From Halobacillus sp. A5 (lineage in GTDB: Bacteria; Bacillota; Bacilli; Bacillales; Halobacillaceae), in assembly GCF_024189315.1 (NCBI RefSeq), contig NZ_JAIZEO010000005.1, forward strand, positions 124,001 to 188,000: a stretch of DNA of 64,000 bases. Direction: 5' to 3'. Each line of letters opens with the position of its first letter. The stretch's first letter is position 1. Position numbers and translations under genes: made by a program. This document shows, piece by piece, positions 45,112 through 54,524 of the stretch. Under the pieces are notes generated by a model. The model ran no database searches, was not told the DNA's origin, and saw nothing but the letters and a program-made list of their open reading frames with translations.

Positions 45112-46611
45112 TTAGGCTTGTTTTTGCCTTCTTTTTTGAATCCAACCAAGAATGAATGGATACATCACAGACAGTATCGTTAAGATTGTTAAAGTTGTTG
45201 CAATGGAAGACGCAAAAAAGATATTAAGATAGTTATCATGTGCAACCAGGCTCTTCCGAAAATTCTGCTCCATATCGGTACCTACTATTACGGCAAGTAT
45301 CAATGGAGCAATAGGGAATTTAAGCAATTTCATAAACAGCCCAATGAAACCGAAGATAATCAGTATATAGAAATCTACCATACTATAACTTAGTGTATAG
45401 GTACCAATGAAAGCCAGCACCAATATAAGCGGATAGAGAATCTTAGGAGGGGTATCGAGAATTCTTACTAACAACCCGACCAAAAGAATGTTCAGAATTA
45501 CGAGCATGATGTTTCCGATGAACATACTGTTCACGAGCGTCCAAACCATTTCAGGGTTATCTTCAAATAATAATGGTCCTGGACGAAGACCAAGCATGAT
45601 AACCGCCCCTAAAATAACTGCAGTTGTACCGGAACCTGGAATCCCCATCGTAAGTAACGGAATGAAGGCACCAACAGAAGCAGCATTATTAGCAGATTCA
45701 GGCGCTGCCAGACCTTCTGGTGCCCCTTTACCAAAGTTTTCTGGATTTTTAGATAACTGTCTTTCTGTAGTATAGCTAAGCATGGAGGCAATCGAGCCTC
45801 CAGCACCAGGAAGGACCCCAATCAGGAAACCTAGCGGACCACTTCGGATCATTGGCCATTTCGAGACTTTCCATTGTTCTTTCGTAATCCACTTATTACC
45901 GACTTTTTTCTTTTCTGCTTTCAAAGAATCGATTGCAAGATAATTATATAGGACTTCCCCAACGGCATAGATACCGATAATGACGACTAGGAAATCAATC
46001 CCTTCACTTAATTGCGGGACATCAAAGGTAAATCGATGGACCCCCGTCTGTAAATCAATTCCTACTGTACTAAGAATCAATCCCACGCTCATTGAAATGA
46101 AACCTTTAACCATATTTCCTTTTGACAAGGAAACGATTGCTGATAGGGTGAATATCATCAGCATAAAATATTCGGCCGGACCAAATCGTAAAGCAAACGT
46201 AGCCAGTGGCTTCGCCAATAATATAAACCCGATAATGGCAAACATCCCACCAATCAATGACGCAATAGCAGAAAGTGTTAATGCCTGTCCTGCCTGCCCT
46301 TTTTGTGACATTGGATAGCCGTCGAAAGTTGCTGCAATCGCAGAACCATCTCCGGGTGTATTTAATAGAATCGAACTTCGTGAACCCCCGTACATGGCCC
46401 CATAATAGATGGCTGCCATTAGGATCAGCGCACTGGTCGGATCCATTCCGAACGTAATGGGAATCAGGACTGCTACGGCTGTTGCAGGACCCAAACCTGG
46501 CAGCATCCCGACGACTGTCCCTAAAAAACCACCGATTAATACCCAGAGTAAATTTATAGGCTGAATCGATACTAATAAACCTTCTATAACGTTCTGAAAA
46601 TCAACTCCCAT
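45112..46611 (-). CDS. tctA: Tripartite tricarboxylate transporter large permease
   Basis: This TctA-family protein (499 aa) has about 12 helices. It is the large membrane subunit of a tripartite tricarboxylate transporter driven by ion gradients. Signatures are GMLPGLGPATAVAVLIPITFGMDP and the repeat-half GVLPGAGGSIASMLSY, with YYGAMYGGSRSSILLNTPGDGSA. Length is normal. It lies after tctB (16 bp) in the order tctC-tctB-tctA. Confidence 0.95.
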   Translation of the reverse strand: MGVDFQNVIEGLLVSIQPINLLWVLIGGFLGTVVGMLPGLGPATAVAVLIPITFGMDPTSALILMAAIYYGAMYGGSRSSILLNTPGDGSAIAATFDGYPMSQKGQAGQALTLSAIASLIGGMFAIIGFILLAKPLATFALRFGPAEYFMLMIFTLSAIVSLSKGNMVKGFISMSVGLILSTVGIDLQTGVHRFTFDVPQLSEGIDFLVVIIGIYAVGEVLYNYLAIDSLKAEKKKVGNKWITKEQWKVSKWPMIRSGPLGFLIGVLPGAGGSIASMLSYTTERQLSKNPENFGKGAPEGLAAPESANNAASVGAFIPLLTMGIPGSGTTAVILGAVIMLGLRPGPLLFEDNPEMVWTLVNSMFIGNIMLVILNILLVGLLVRILDTPPKILYPLILVLAFIGTYTLSYSMVDFYILIIFGFIGLFMKLLKFPIAPLILAVIVGTDMEQNFRKSLVAHDNYLNIFFASSIATTLTILTILSVMYPFILGWIQKRRQKQA

Positions 46612-46627
46612 GTTCGTCCCCCCCTCT

Positions 46628-47080
46628 CTACGGTAAGCTTACTTGAAGCAGTTCAGCAAACGAATACCATGAAATGAATGAAAATATGACTGCAATCAGT
46701 ATATTTTGCAGCCAGTGCTTTTTCCCATTGACGGTGAAAAGCAGGCCACCCAGAAATAAAATCGTAGAGTATAGAAACCCGATACGTTCAAATAAAAAGG
46801 AGTAGATCAAAATTAAAACAATGGTAGAGCCAATGAGAAATGGCGTACGTCCAGCCATAAGTTTTTTAAATTCCGCCACTTCTTCCTTCCTGTGTTTCCA
46901 CTCCTGGATGAAATAAACAATGCTGCACAGAAGCATAAATATTCCAATGGCCATAGGAAAGTAAATCGGTCCATTCGGATTTCCGGTTCTTGATTCGGGA
47001 ACCTGGCTTACTAGAATCAAATAAACGATCGATAAAATATTTAAGAATAAAGGTGTGAATAATCGAACCACCTGTTCCAC
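46628..47080 (-). CDS. tctB: Tripartite tricarboxylate transporter small permease
   Basis: This 150-aa protein has four predicted helices (about 9-27, 41-61, 79-98, 100-140) and the TctB pattern of a short conserved FLNILSIVYLILVSQVPESRTG region. It is the small membrane subunit working with TctA and TctC. The annotated GTG (47080) is crowded by the G-rich ribosome binding site, so a GTG three or four codons later is possible. Confidence 0.85.
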   Translation of the reverse strand: MEQVVRLFTPLFLNILSIVYLILVSQVPESRTGNPNGPIYFPMAIGIFMLLCSIVYFIQEWKHRKEEVAEFKKLMAGRTPFLIGSTIVLILIYSFLFERIGFLYSTILFLGGLLFTVNGKKHWLQNILIAVIFSFISWYSFAELLQVSLP

Positions 47081-47153
47081 CCCCCGTTTTTAGCTAAAAG
47101 AAGGCTGCATCATCATGTAGGAGAACAGTGAGAAGCAGCCCATCCAGAATAAG

Positions 47154-48146
47154 CTATTCTGTTAATCCTGACTCATTCAAAAGATCTTCATAGTTCTCTG
47201 TTTGCTGTTGTAAGAACTCTTTTGATTCCTGGCTGTCCTTATAATATGACTGCCATTCATTATTTTTTAACAGGGTCTTCCAAGCATCAGTCTCAACCAT
47301 CTCTTCAATTTTTTCATCCCAATAAGCAATTTCTTCTTCCGTCATATCTGGTGGCCCCATGATACCTCTCCAGTGAGGAAATACCATATCGACGCCCTGC
47401 TCCTCCCAAGTTGGAACTTCTTCCAACCCTTCAATACGCTCTTCAGATGAAACAGCAATCATTTTGAATTTACCAGCTAAGTGCTGCTCTTTCGCTTCAG
47501 AAACAGACATGCTTGCAACATCGATATGCCCACCTAAAAGCGCAGAAACAACGTCACCGCCACTTTCATAAATTTGAAATTCCAACTTAGGGACATCTAC
47601 CCCATATTCTTTAGCAGCTTGTATAAATGATAAGTGGTCATTATTTCCCAAACCTGGCGCAACGCCAATCTTCATGGATGTAGGGTCTTTTTTCAGTTGC
47701 TCCATCACTTCAGAACCTTCTTCATACTCCGATTCAGGTGGTACTGCGATAGAGATCCACTCAGTTGTCAGCACTCCTAATGGAGTAAAATCTTTGTAAG
47801 TGAGTTCACTTTGGCCAAGTAGATTATTTGTAATAACAAGACTAGAATTAATTGTAATATTATGAGCGTCTTTACTAGTTAAGTACTGCCAGCCAACTTC
47901 TCCACTTCCACCTGGTTTATTAACTACATTGATGTTTTCATCCACAACTTCCTCATCTGTTAAGATTTTCTGCATCGCCCGGGCTGTTCCATCCCATCCA
48001 CCACCTGGTGAGGCAGGAGCTACAAATTCAATGTCTTTCTCCGGGAAGTTGCTTTCATCTTCCGAACCTTCGGTAGAACCGTCGGATGAACAACCCATGA
48101 TGAACATAACGAACAATAAAGATAAAATACCTAATAACTTTTTCAA
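47154..48146 (-). CDS. tctC: Tripartite tricarboxylate transporter binding lipoprotein
   Basis: This 330-aa extracytoplasmic solute receptor belongs to the Bug/TctC family. The lipobox LFVMFIMGCSSDGS anchors it to the membrane. Conserved segments are IEFVAPASPGGGWDGTARAM, VVNKPGGSGEVGWQYL and KIGVAPGLGNNDHLS. It starts at TTG, with GAAGGGGATGAG upstream. It is the first gene of the operon, behind a promoter and cre site, and divergence from the sensor system is absent (same strand). Confidence 0.92.
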   Translation of the reverse strand: MKKLLGILSLLFVMFIMGCSSDGSTEGSEDESNFPEKDIEFVAPASPGGGWDGTARAMQKILTDEEVVDENINVVNKPGGSGEVGWQYLTSKDAHNITINSSLVITNNLLGQSELTYKDFTPLGVLTTEWISIAVPPESEYEEGSEVMEQLKKDPTSMKIGVAPGLGNNDHLSFIQAAKEYGVDVPKLEFQIYESGGDVVSALLGGHIDVASMSVSEAKEQHLAGKFKMIAVSSEERIEGLEEVPTWEEQGVDMVFPHWRGIMGPPDMTEEEIAYWDEKIEEMVETDAWKTLLKNNEWQSYYKDSQESKEFLQQQTENYEDLLNESGLTE

Positions 48147-48167
48147 AATAATCTCATCCCCTTCAAT

Positions 48168-48183
48168 TTGTAAGTGCTTTCAT
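48168..48183. promoter_or_regulatory. cre site in tctC leader
   Basis: TTGTAAGTGCTTTCAT matches the CcpA cre consensus at 15 of 16 positions. It sits between the promoter -10 and the tctC start, typical of catabolite repression. Confidence 0.7.
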
Positions 48184-48195
48184 TGCTTAATTGTC

Positions 48196-48224
48196 ATATT
48201 AGTACGAATATTCTCACATGTCAG
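48196..48224 (-). promoter_or_regulatory. Promoter of the tct-prp operon
   Basis: On the minus strand CTGACA (48219-48224), a 17-bp spacer and TAATAT (48196-48201) lie just upstream of the cre site. The response-regulator target could lie within 48225-48288. Confidence 0.65.
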
Positions 48225-48288
48225 CGTTATAATCATAAAAGAGATTATCTGTATAAAGTCGATTTTGTTCATATTGTTCATGGAGATA

Positions 48289-48966
48289 TCAATCGATTAA
48301 GCGATACCGTCTTTCCGGCCTTCCGACTATTCCATATACTTGCTCGACTTCTGCTCTTTCTTCAGCCACTAGATATTCCAGGTACCTTCTTGCTGTTGAT
48401 CTTGCGATGCCAATATGCTCACCTATTTCTTCCGCCGTACACCCTTTTTTACGAGTCTTCATCGTATCCAGAACCTTTTTCAAAGTTATCCGGTCAATTC
48501 CCTTAGGTAACTCATGGCTAGACTGGCGTTTTCCTGAAAGGGTGGTAAAAAGTTCGTCGACGACACCCTGATCAATAACTGATCTCTTTTCTAATAATTG
48601 CTGGCGCTGTTTATAATCGTTAAACACTTCCTGAAAGCGTTCGAAAGTTGCCGGTTTAATCAAATAATTGAAGACACCTTTTCTCATGCACTCCTCCAAA
48701 AACCCTTTTTCCTGAGCTGCTGTCACAATGATAATATCCAGCTGCGGATTGTATTCTCTCGCTTTATCTATTAAATCCGTCCCTAAGTAATCTGGCATAT
48801 AAATATCCAGTAACAGCAGATCAATGTCCATTTCTTTTAGTATAGACAGTGCTTCTTCGCCGGATAATGCTTTGCCAGCACAAATCGTCCCTTCTATATT
48901 ATTAATGAACTTTTCATGGATATTGCCAATCCTAAAATCATCTTCCACAATCATAACTTTTATCAT
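48289..48966 (-). CDS. Response regulator, CitB/DctR family
   Basis: This 225-aa regulator has a receiver domain (about 1-120; phosphoacceptor Asp in LLLLDIYMPD near residue 54) and a C-terminal HTH domain (about 160-222; TAEEIGEHIGIARSTARRYLEYL) typical of CitB/DcuR-type regulators. It should respond to the adjacent sensor kinase and activate the tct-prp operon 142 bp downstream on the same strand. It overlaps the kinase gene by one base. Confidence 0.9.
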   Translation of the reverse strand: MIKVMIVEDDFRIGNIHEKFINNIEGTICAGKALSGEEALSILKEMDIDLLLLDIYMPDYLGTDLIDKAREYNPQLDIIIVTAAQEKGFLEECMRKGVFNYLIKPATFERFQEVFNDYKQRQQLLEKRSVIDQGVVDELFTTLSGKRQSSHELPKGIDRITLKKVLDTMKTRKKGCTAEEIGEHIGIARSTARRYLEYLVAEERAEVEQVYGIVGRPERRYRLID

Positions 48967-50570
48967 TACACGCTTCCCCCCAAATTGATTTTTGGAATGA
49001 ATACACTTATAATCGTTCCTCTCTCATCTGAGTGAATTTCAATGGATCCGTTGAGTTCCTCCACTTTATTTTTCACATTATATAATCCATACCCTCGTTG
49101 AACGTCGCTATATTTAGTGGAATAACCAGGTTTAAACACATCATTTATTTTGGTCTTAGGAATTCCTGATCCATTATCACTCACTTCAAAAATGACATCT
49201 TTTCCTATGTCCAATGCAAAAAAAGTAACGTAGCGTTCAGATTGATTCAACACTTCATCAAAGGCGTTATCAATCAAATTTCCTATAATCATAGTTAGAT
49301 GAGTTACTTCTATATGAGATTGCAATTCACTCAAAAAGCTACCTTTTTCCAAATCAAAGTTGATTTTCTTTTCTGACGCTTTACTAATTTTACCAAGCAA
49401 AATAGCCTGGACCTTGGAGTCTTTTATTCTTTCAAAAATCATCCGGTTATAGTTGTCTATCATTGCAACTTCTTCTTGAACCAATTGGAAGGCTTCTTCA
49501 TATTCTTCCAGTTGTAAAAGTCCGGAAATCATATGCATCTTGTTTGCAAATTCATGTGTTTGTGCACGCAGATCCTCCGAATACTTTTTCACTTCCGATA
49601 GAGCATTGACCATTTCTGTAATCTCCGTTTTATCCCTCAATGTTATGATAGTTCCTAGAACCCGGTCTACTTCAAGAATAGGAGCAATGGTGAGAATGAT
49701 GAATCTGTTGTTTAAGTAGCGTTCATAACTGATCGATTGCTTTTCTTTACTAATGATTTTATCAAGATGGACGGTTGGCATAATATCTACAAGATACCCA
49801 TTCAACGACTTGTCCGATAGATGGAGAAGGTCTTTAGCCGCTTCATTCAGCATTGTCACTTTTCCATTTCCATCTGTAGCAATAACCCCTTCATTCATCG
49901 ATGAGAAAATTGTTTCTCTATCCCGATAAAGGGTCGCAATCTCTCTTGGTTCCAAGCCCATCGTATCTTTCCGAATATGTCTCGCTAAAAAAATACTGGC
50001 GAGGACGCCAATAATAACAACAAAAATAGAAAAGGTAAGGATATCTCTCATACGTTCCATTATCTCTAATTTTATGTTTTTTACCTGATATCCTACTGTT
50101 ACCACACCGGATACCGAACCGCTTCCTGAATATACCGGAGCTTTTCCAACGATAGATTTGCCTAAGAACTCTTCTGAAGTCAAGTAGTAATAGCCTCCAA
50201 AGACACGAGCTTTATAACCATCTTCAAAATTCTGCACATCCCCCACTCTCTCTTGATTGGGATGCGAAATGACTTCTCCGAATTTATCCTGGACAATTAC
50301 AAAATTTGCTCCTGACTGCATCCTTATCCTTTCCGATAATGTTTGTAATTCAGAGTAAGATTCCTCACCTTCCAATACCTGGCTTACAGTTGGCATAAAC
50401 GATAATGTAGTGGCTGTCTGTAAGCTTAAATCCTTTTTGTTAGAGTAGATTTGCTGTGTATCGAAATAAGTAAACACCCCTAACAATAAACCGATCACAA
50501 AAATAATTAACCCAGTCACCAGTCCTAAAATTTTTGTTTGAATGGATACATTCAGCAACTTCTTAACCAT
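48966..50570 (-). CDS. Sensor histidine kinase, CitA/DcuS family
   Basis: This membrane sensor (about 534 aa) has TM1 (about 13-33), an extracellular PAS-type ligand domain (about 40-175, including GFVIVQDKFGEVISHPN-like NFVIVQDKFGEVISHPN and GKAPVYSGSGSVSGVVTVGY) and TM2 (about 180-200). These are followed by a cytoplasmic PAS (about 215-320), a dimerisation helix with phospho-His in LRAQTHEFANKMH, and an ATPase domain with NLIDNAFDEV and DNGSGIP. It is predicted to sense an extracellular tricarboxylate. ATG 50570 follows GGGGGA better than GTG 50576. Confidence 0.92.
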   Translation of the reverse strand: MVKKLLNVSIQTKILGLVTGLIIFVIGLLLGVFTYFDTQQIYSNKKDLSLQTATTLSFMPTVSQVLEGEESYSELQTLSERIRMQSGANFVIVQDKFGEVISHPNQERVGDVQNFEDGYKARVFGGYYYLTSEEFLGKSIVGKAPVYSGSGSVSGVVTVGYQVKNIKLEIMERMRDILTFSIFVVIIGVLASIFLARHIRKDTMGLEPREIATLYRDRETIFSSMNEGVIATDGNGKVTMLNEAAKDLLHLSDKSLNGYLVDIMPTVHLDKIISKEKQSISYERYLNNRFIILTIAPILEVDRVLGTIITLRDKTEITEMVNALSEVKKYSEDLRAQTHEFANKMHMISGLLQLEEYEEAFQLVQEEVAMIDNYNRMIFERIKDSKVQAILLGKISKASEKKINFDLEKGSFLSELQSHIEVTHLTMIIGNLIDNAFDEVLNQSERYVTFFALDIGKDVIFEVSDNGSGIPKTKINDVFKPGYSTKYSDVQRGYGLYNVKNKVEELNGSIEIHSDERGTIISVFIPKINLGGSV

Positions 50571-50794
50571 CCACACTCCCCCTTTCTATATAAGAGATCT
50601 TACTAGCGTCGTATAACAACGGTAATCAATCCGACAAGAATCGTCAATAAGTTCTGAAAATTATAATAATAGTATTGTTTTACAAACCGAACCACTCTGT
50701 AAGCGTACTTACAGACTTGCTACCGATTAAGCCCCAGCCCCCATGTCCTCTCTCATCCTGAACGTTTAATGGTAACTACTAGATAAAACCTAAA

Positions 50795-50835
50795 AAAATA
50801 GCGTAATCCATATTGAATATGGATTACGCTATTTT
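50795..50835 (-). terminator. Strong hairpin terminator
   Basis: A stem of about 18 bp (AAAATAGCGTAATCCATATT and its complement) is followed on the minus strand by a T7 run. It separates the cassette-type region from the sensor kinase operon. The rest of the 50577-50926 gap holds no gene I can support. Confidence 0.88.
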
Positions 50836-50926
50836 CTGCACCATGGAAATTAATTATTACAAAGTTGAAATTGAATTACTTCGTAGTGGTCACAGCTGTC
50901 ATTATTGTACTCTGCTTTTTATTAAC

Positions 50927-51197
50927 TTAACTCCCCTTAGATGCTTTGTTGTATTCTTTTCCCCATTAATTATGGCCGATCCATGAACCAATAAGGCAAG
51001 ACTTTCTCTCATTATCAATAAACATTAATGTGGTGATTCCTTTTATATCATTGATCTAAAATTAATCGAGATAAGGATTTCCCTTCCTTTTCTTCTTGAA
51101 TTATTCCTTTAACAAATGCCTTTGTGTCTTCAAGCGAACCATCTGGTAAACCTAATGCATTTTTAACTTGTGGTGCTGAAGATAAAGTATGTATCTC
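50927..51197 (-). pseudogene. Decayed GNAT acetyltransferase gene
   Basis: Reading leftwards: LSSAPQVKNALGLPDGSLED with TKAFVKGIIQEEKEGKSLSRLILDQ stops at TGA (51048-51050). It continues in another frame as IKGITTLMFIDNERKSCLIGSWIGHN, then a stop, then WGKEYNKASKGS. This order matches GNAT N-acetyltransferases (an IGVTTLMFIDH..SWIGHEYWGKGYN-like core). The 5' end is fused directly behind the preceding phosphatase gene. It is non-functional. Confidence 0.75.
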
Positions 51198-51208
51198 CTG
51201 GCAGTAAT

Positions 51209-51731
51209 CTAGAGAACTTGATTATTTTCTAAATTTAATTCAAACACATCAGGATTACTAAGGTTCGTCCATTCTTCAAATCCAAAATTATCATCATAAT
51301 ACATTAATAGCAAAGACATTATGTTACCATCTGTGACAATAATAGTATTCTGAGGTTCAGTTTTAATAACATCCTCAATGACACTAACAATTCGGTTCAT
51401 AGCCTCTCTACTTGTCTCACCGCCTTCATACCTTATGTTTAAGTCAACATATGTTGATTTTTGTTTTTCCAGCCAATCGGACATATTTTTATTACTAAGT
51501 GTCCGTTCTGATAATAATTTACTAACTTCAATATCTAAGTTCACTTTATCAGCCAATGGTTTTACTGTTTGAATAGCTCTAACAAATGGACTAGAAATAA
51601 TTCGGTCAACCTTTACTTCATAAAAGAAATCAGCTAATTCCCTTGCCTGTTTAAACCCTTTTTTTGGTAAGTTGGGAATCTGGTGATTGTCTTTCAGCTT
51701 CACAATGTCTAATAACGTAGATTTTATTCAA
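51209..51731 (-). pseudogene. Histidine phosphatase gene, frameshifted at an A7 run
   Basis: This is a phosphoglycerate-mutase-like phosphatase (branch 1). The catalytic N-terminus NKIYVIRHCEAERQSPDSQL starts at TTG 51731, behind GGAG. It runs into a seven-base A run (minus strand; 51659-51665), after which the rest (KKGFKQARELADFF..RIISSPFVRAIQT..IIVTDGNIMSLLL) is in another frame down to 51209. One base fewer in the run would restore a full-length gene of about 170 codons. The open frame from 51703 alone lacks the RHxxA catalytic motif. Confidence 0.8.
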
Positions 51732-51761
51732 TACCACCACTCCAAAATTTTAATAATTAAA

Positions 51762-52199
51762 TTATGCATTCAAAGCAGAGTCAACGAATCTTTCAGCACG
51801 TTTAATACTTTCTATTAAATAAATTGGTGATTTTGGATGATTTAACACTTCTTCGGTAGATAGCCATAATACTCGTTCAACTTCATCTGGGCTTTTTGGA
51901 AAAGCTTCACCAGAAGAGTATTCACACAAAAAAACAATATCTACAACTTTTTCACCTTTATCAGTTATAAAAGATGTACTATGAACATATTTCAAATTAT
52001 CTTTTACTTCTACACCAACTTCTTCAACTATTTCACGCTTAACGGTTCTTTCTAAGATATTAGAAGAATTCCCTTCATTGTCAACCTTACCACCAACAAT
52101 AGAAAGCAATCCGCCAGCATGTTCTTCTTTTTTACTACGCTCAATTATTAGCCATTTCCCATTTTTAAATATTGCACCTTCAACATTAACAATAAACAA
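51762..52199 (-). CDS. Nudix hydrolase
   Basis: This is a Nudix protein of about 145 aa. The Nudix box GGKVDNEGNSSNILERTVKR..EIVEEVGVEV fits GX5EX7REUXEEXGU. It hydrolyses a nucleoside diphosphate linked to another group; the substrate is unknown. TTG 52199 with GGAGGG 7 nt upstream is a better start than TTG 52214, which lies over the ribosome binding site. It is 30 bp upstream of the phosphatase gene. It has no 3' cassette repeat of its own. Confidence 0.85.
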   Translation of the reverse strand: MFIVNVEGAIFKNGKWLIIERSKKEEHAGGLLSIVGGKVDNEGNSSNILERTVKREIVEEVGVEVKDNLKYVHSTSFITDKGEKVVDIVFLCEYSSGEAFPKSPDEVERVLWLSTEEVLNHPKSPIYLIESIKRAERFVDSALNA

Positions 52200-52268
52200 T
52201 TTAATTCCCTCCAAGTAAATTAGTTTTGTATCTTATGTTATATTAGCTTATCTACCTTCTTGCAAAAA

Positions 52269-52336
52269 CCTGCCCATTAGCAAAAAGCGATTGCTCATAT
52301 TGAACAATCGCTCCCCTATAATTGAATAAGATATTT
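52269..52336 (-). repeat. Cassette repeat, copy D
   Basis: This copy follows the 55-aa membrane protein gene, overlapping its last codon. The inner stem AGCGATTG/CAATCGCT (52286-52312) on the minus strand is followed by TTTTTGC, so it can also terminate transcription. GGGCAG is at the distal side, as in the full copies. Confidence 0.7.
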
Positions 52337-52502
52337 ATGAATTTTCTTTCTCATCTTTTATAAATAAGCCAATTATTACAACAATAAATCCTAAACCTAA
52401 TAGAAAAATCTCAAAACCACCTGTCCTAAACACAACTTCAGGAATATATATTGCCAAAAGCATTAGTGCAACACCTAGTAACATTATTTTAATAGAATGC
52501 AT
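52335..52502 (-). CDS. 55-aa two-helix membrane protein
   Basis: ATG is preceded by GGTGGAGG. The product has two membrane helices (about 4-20 and 27-47: IFLLGLGFIVVIIGLF) and a charged tail (KDEKENS). No function is known. It is typical of the small membrane proteins in this array, and the cassette repeat copy D follows directly. It was absent from long-ORF calling. Confidence 0.65.
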   Translation of the reverse strand: MHSIKIMLLGVALMLLAIYIPEVVFRTGGFEIFLLGLGFIVVIIGLFIKDEKENS

Positions 52503-52670
52503 TGATCCTCCACCTTATTTAGCTGATTTTTTTTACGAAGTAAAGGTTAACCGCCTCCATTGAATTAATTTTTTAAAATATTTAATCCACCCATCACCTT
52601 AAAAAATAGTAAAATAAAATTGGACTAAAAAGGGAGTGTGGGAGTGTGAAATTGAGGTGCGTATTCCTGT

Positions 52671-52724
52671 AAAAAGGCGAGTACTCTATTGAATAAGAAT
52701 TTTCTTCAAATTGAGACGGATTGG
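52671..52724 (-). repeat. Cassette repeat, degenerate copy L
   Basis: The minus strand reads GTCTCAATTTGAAGAAAATT, then CTTATTCAATAGAGTACTCGCC and TTTTTAC. It matches copy E in order and spacing. It lies 3' of the VOC gene. The remaining parts of the 52503-52837 interval show no gene. Confidence 0.6.
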
Positions 52725-52837
52725 TATATAACGTTTTCGTTTGAATTTACTTCTCTACTTCTTCGAGTAACTTTCACCCTGTTTTTTTTACTTCAGTAAT
52801 GTATTTTCAGTAAATGATTTTTAAAAACCTCACTTAC

Positions 52838-53290
52838 TTATTTGTTATCCAATTGTTCCGCCAAACCAATTAGAAGTCCTTCGGTTCCACGAATGTAGCA
52901 GAGACGATAAGTGTCCTCGTACTGAACTACTTCTCCAACGAGCTGCGCCCCAAACTTAGTGAGCCTGGACACCATTTCGTCAATGTCTTCAACAGTGAAC
53001 ATGACACGCATATAACCAAGGGCGTTTACAGGAGCAGTGCGGTGATCTGTTATAGTAGGTGGGGTAAGAAATCGCGAAAGTTCAAGTCGGCTGTGACCAT
53101 CTGGGGTAACCATCATAGCAATCTCTACGCACTGAGGACCCAATCCGGTTACGCGACCTGCCCATTCACCTTCGACAGTGGTTCGGCCTTCGAGGTTCAA
53201 GCCAATCTCCTCGAAGAAAGAGATTGCATCATCAAGTGATTCTACCACGATGCCGACATTGTCCATTCTTAGTAAATTCTTTTTTGTCAT
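52838..53290 (-). CDS. VOC-family (glyoxalase/dioxygenase-like) protein
   Basis: This 150-aa protein has two beta-alpha-beta-beta-beta VOC modules (about 6-70 and 85-145): MDNVGIVVESLDDAISFFEE and VMFTVEDIDEMVSRLTKFG..YIRGTEGLLIGLAEQ. Metal-ligand positions are plausible at His/Glu. The substrate is unknown; such proteins act as resistance or detoxification enzymes. It is a single-gene unit followed by repeat copy L. Confidence 0.82.
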   Translation of the reverse strand: MTKKNLLRMDNVGIVVESLDDAISFFEEIGLNLEGRTTVEGEWAGRVTGLGPQCVEIAMMVTPDGHSRLELSRFLTPPTITDHRTAPVNALGYMRVMFTVEDIDEMVSRLTKFGAQLVGEVVQYEDTYRLCYIRGTEGLLIGLAEQLDNK

Positions 53291-53468
53291 AGTTTTATCT
53301 CCTTATTTATTAAAAATTATTATCTGATCATCTTTATAAATTCTATTAAGAAGTTACAAATTCCTTTTTAAAAAACATCTTGTCACAGTTCATGATAACA
53401 TTTTATTTCCAACTACATATTCCCAACTGAACCTACAAAAAGTTGGCATTTTGTTTCAAAAATATTAT

Positions 53469-53572
53469 TATCTCGAAACTGAGTCTTCCACAGACCTGCC
53501 ATTTAATAAGAAAAGGCGAATGCCCTTGTTGAGCATTTGCCCCAGTTTTTATAAGACTTGATTTCGAGACAT
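53469..53572 (-). repeat. Cassette repeat, full copy C (104 bp)
   Basis: It has both outer arms: TCTCGAAACTGAGTCTTC (53471-53488) and GACTTGATTTCGAGA near 53555-53569, inverted relative to each other. Between them on the minus strand are TGGGGCAAATGC..GCATTCGCC, a TTTT run and TGGCAGG. It lies 53 bp after the PhzF stop codon. Confidence 0.8.
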
Positions 53573-53624
53573 ATTGAAACTTAAACTAACGTACCTGTTA
53601 CTTTAAGTAAGTGAATTCACAAAC

Positions 53625-54524
53625 TTACTTTTCTAACAAAACTTGAAAATCTTTAACTAAAACAGCACTTCCAATTATTTGAACATCAAATGATTCGTTA
53701 TTTTTTGAAACATCTACTATAACCCGGCCATCCTTTTCAATTTCATGCCCTTGCTCAACAGTAAGCTTTATAGGTTCACTAAAGTTTTGTTTTATGTATT
53801 TTGCATAAAACGCCCCCATTACCCCTGAAGCTGTACCAGTTACTGCATCTTCAATTGTTCCTGAATATGGCGATGAGAAATGTCGAGCGTGCATATCAGC
53901 ATTTGAATCATAAGTATCCAGACAAAAAGGATGCACAGATGATTTAGGCATTTCCTTTAAAATTTCTGGGAACTGTTTATTGTTTGGTTCCATTTTTTTA
54001 AAGGCATCAAGTTGTTTTATCGGTATGAGTAGAGTCCAAGTACCTGTACTTCCGTAAATTATTGGTAAATCAGCATGAAGTTCTGATTCTGTTAATCCAA
54101 TTGAGTTAGCTAAATCTTTTTTTGAACCTGTATATAGCTTAAATTGGGGTGAAGACTGCTGCATAGTTATCAATATTTCACCAGAAGCAGATGTGTTGAT
54201 TTTAATCGGTAGGATGCCAGCGTTTGTTTCAATGGTTAACACTGTTTTATCTCCCAATAACCCTTTACTTTTTAAAGCATAGATAGTTGCTATTGTTGCA
54301 TGACCGCATAAATTCATTTCATGACCAGGTGTGAAATATCTTATCCTAAGGTCGGCTTGATGCGATTTAACCGGAAATGCTGTCTCATTAAACCCAACTT
54401 TAAAAGCAATCTCTTGCATTTCTATATCTGTTAATTCATCACCATTTAAAACTACTCCCGCTGGATTCCCCTTATTAGGTTCTTTACTAAAAGCATCATA
54501 ATGATAAACAGTTACCGACTCCAT
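53625..54524 (-). CDS. PhzF-family isomerase/epimerase
   Basis: This protein (about 299 aa) has the PhzF (diaminopimelate-epimerase-like) fold. Seen: [21 protein letters not shown], the conserved Glu in [31 protein letters not shown], and the second-half [18 protein letters not shown]. The family includes phenazine biosynthesis isomerases, but most members have unknown substrates. ATG 54524 follows GAGGGGG; the frame start 54542 lies upstream of it. Repeat copy C follows, making a gene-plus-repeat unit. Confidence 0.87.
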   Translation of the reverse strand: MESVTVYHYDAFSKEPNKGNPAGVVLNGDELTDIEMQEIAFKVGFNETAFPVKSHQADLRIRYFTPGHEMNLCGHATIATIYALKSKGLLGDKTVLTIETNAGILPIKINTSASGEILITMQQSSPQFKLYTGSKKDLANSIGLTESELHADLPIIYGSTGTWTLLIPIKQLDAFKKMEPNNKQFPEILKEMPKSSVHPFCLDTYDSNADMHARHFSSPYSGTIEDAVTGTASGVMGAFYAKYIKQNFSEPIKLTVEQGHEIEKDGRVIVDVSKNNESFDVQIIGSAVLVKDFQVLLEK

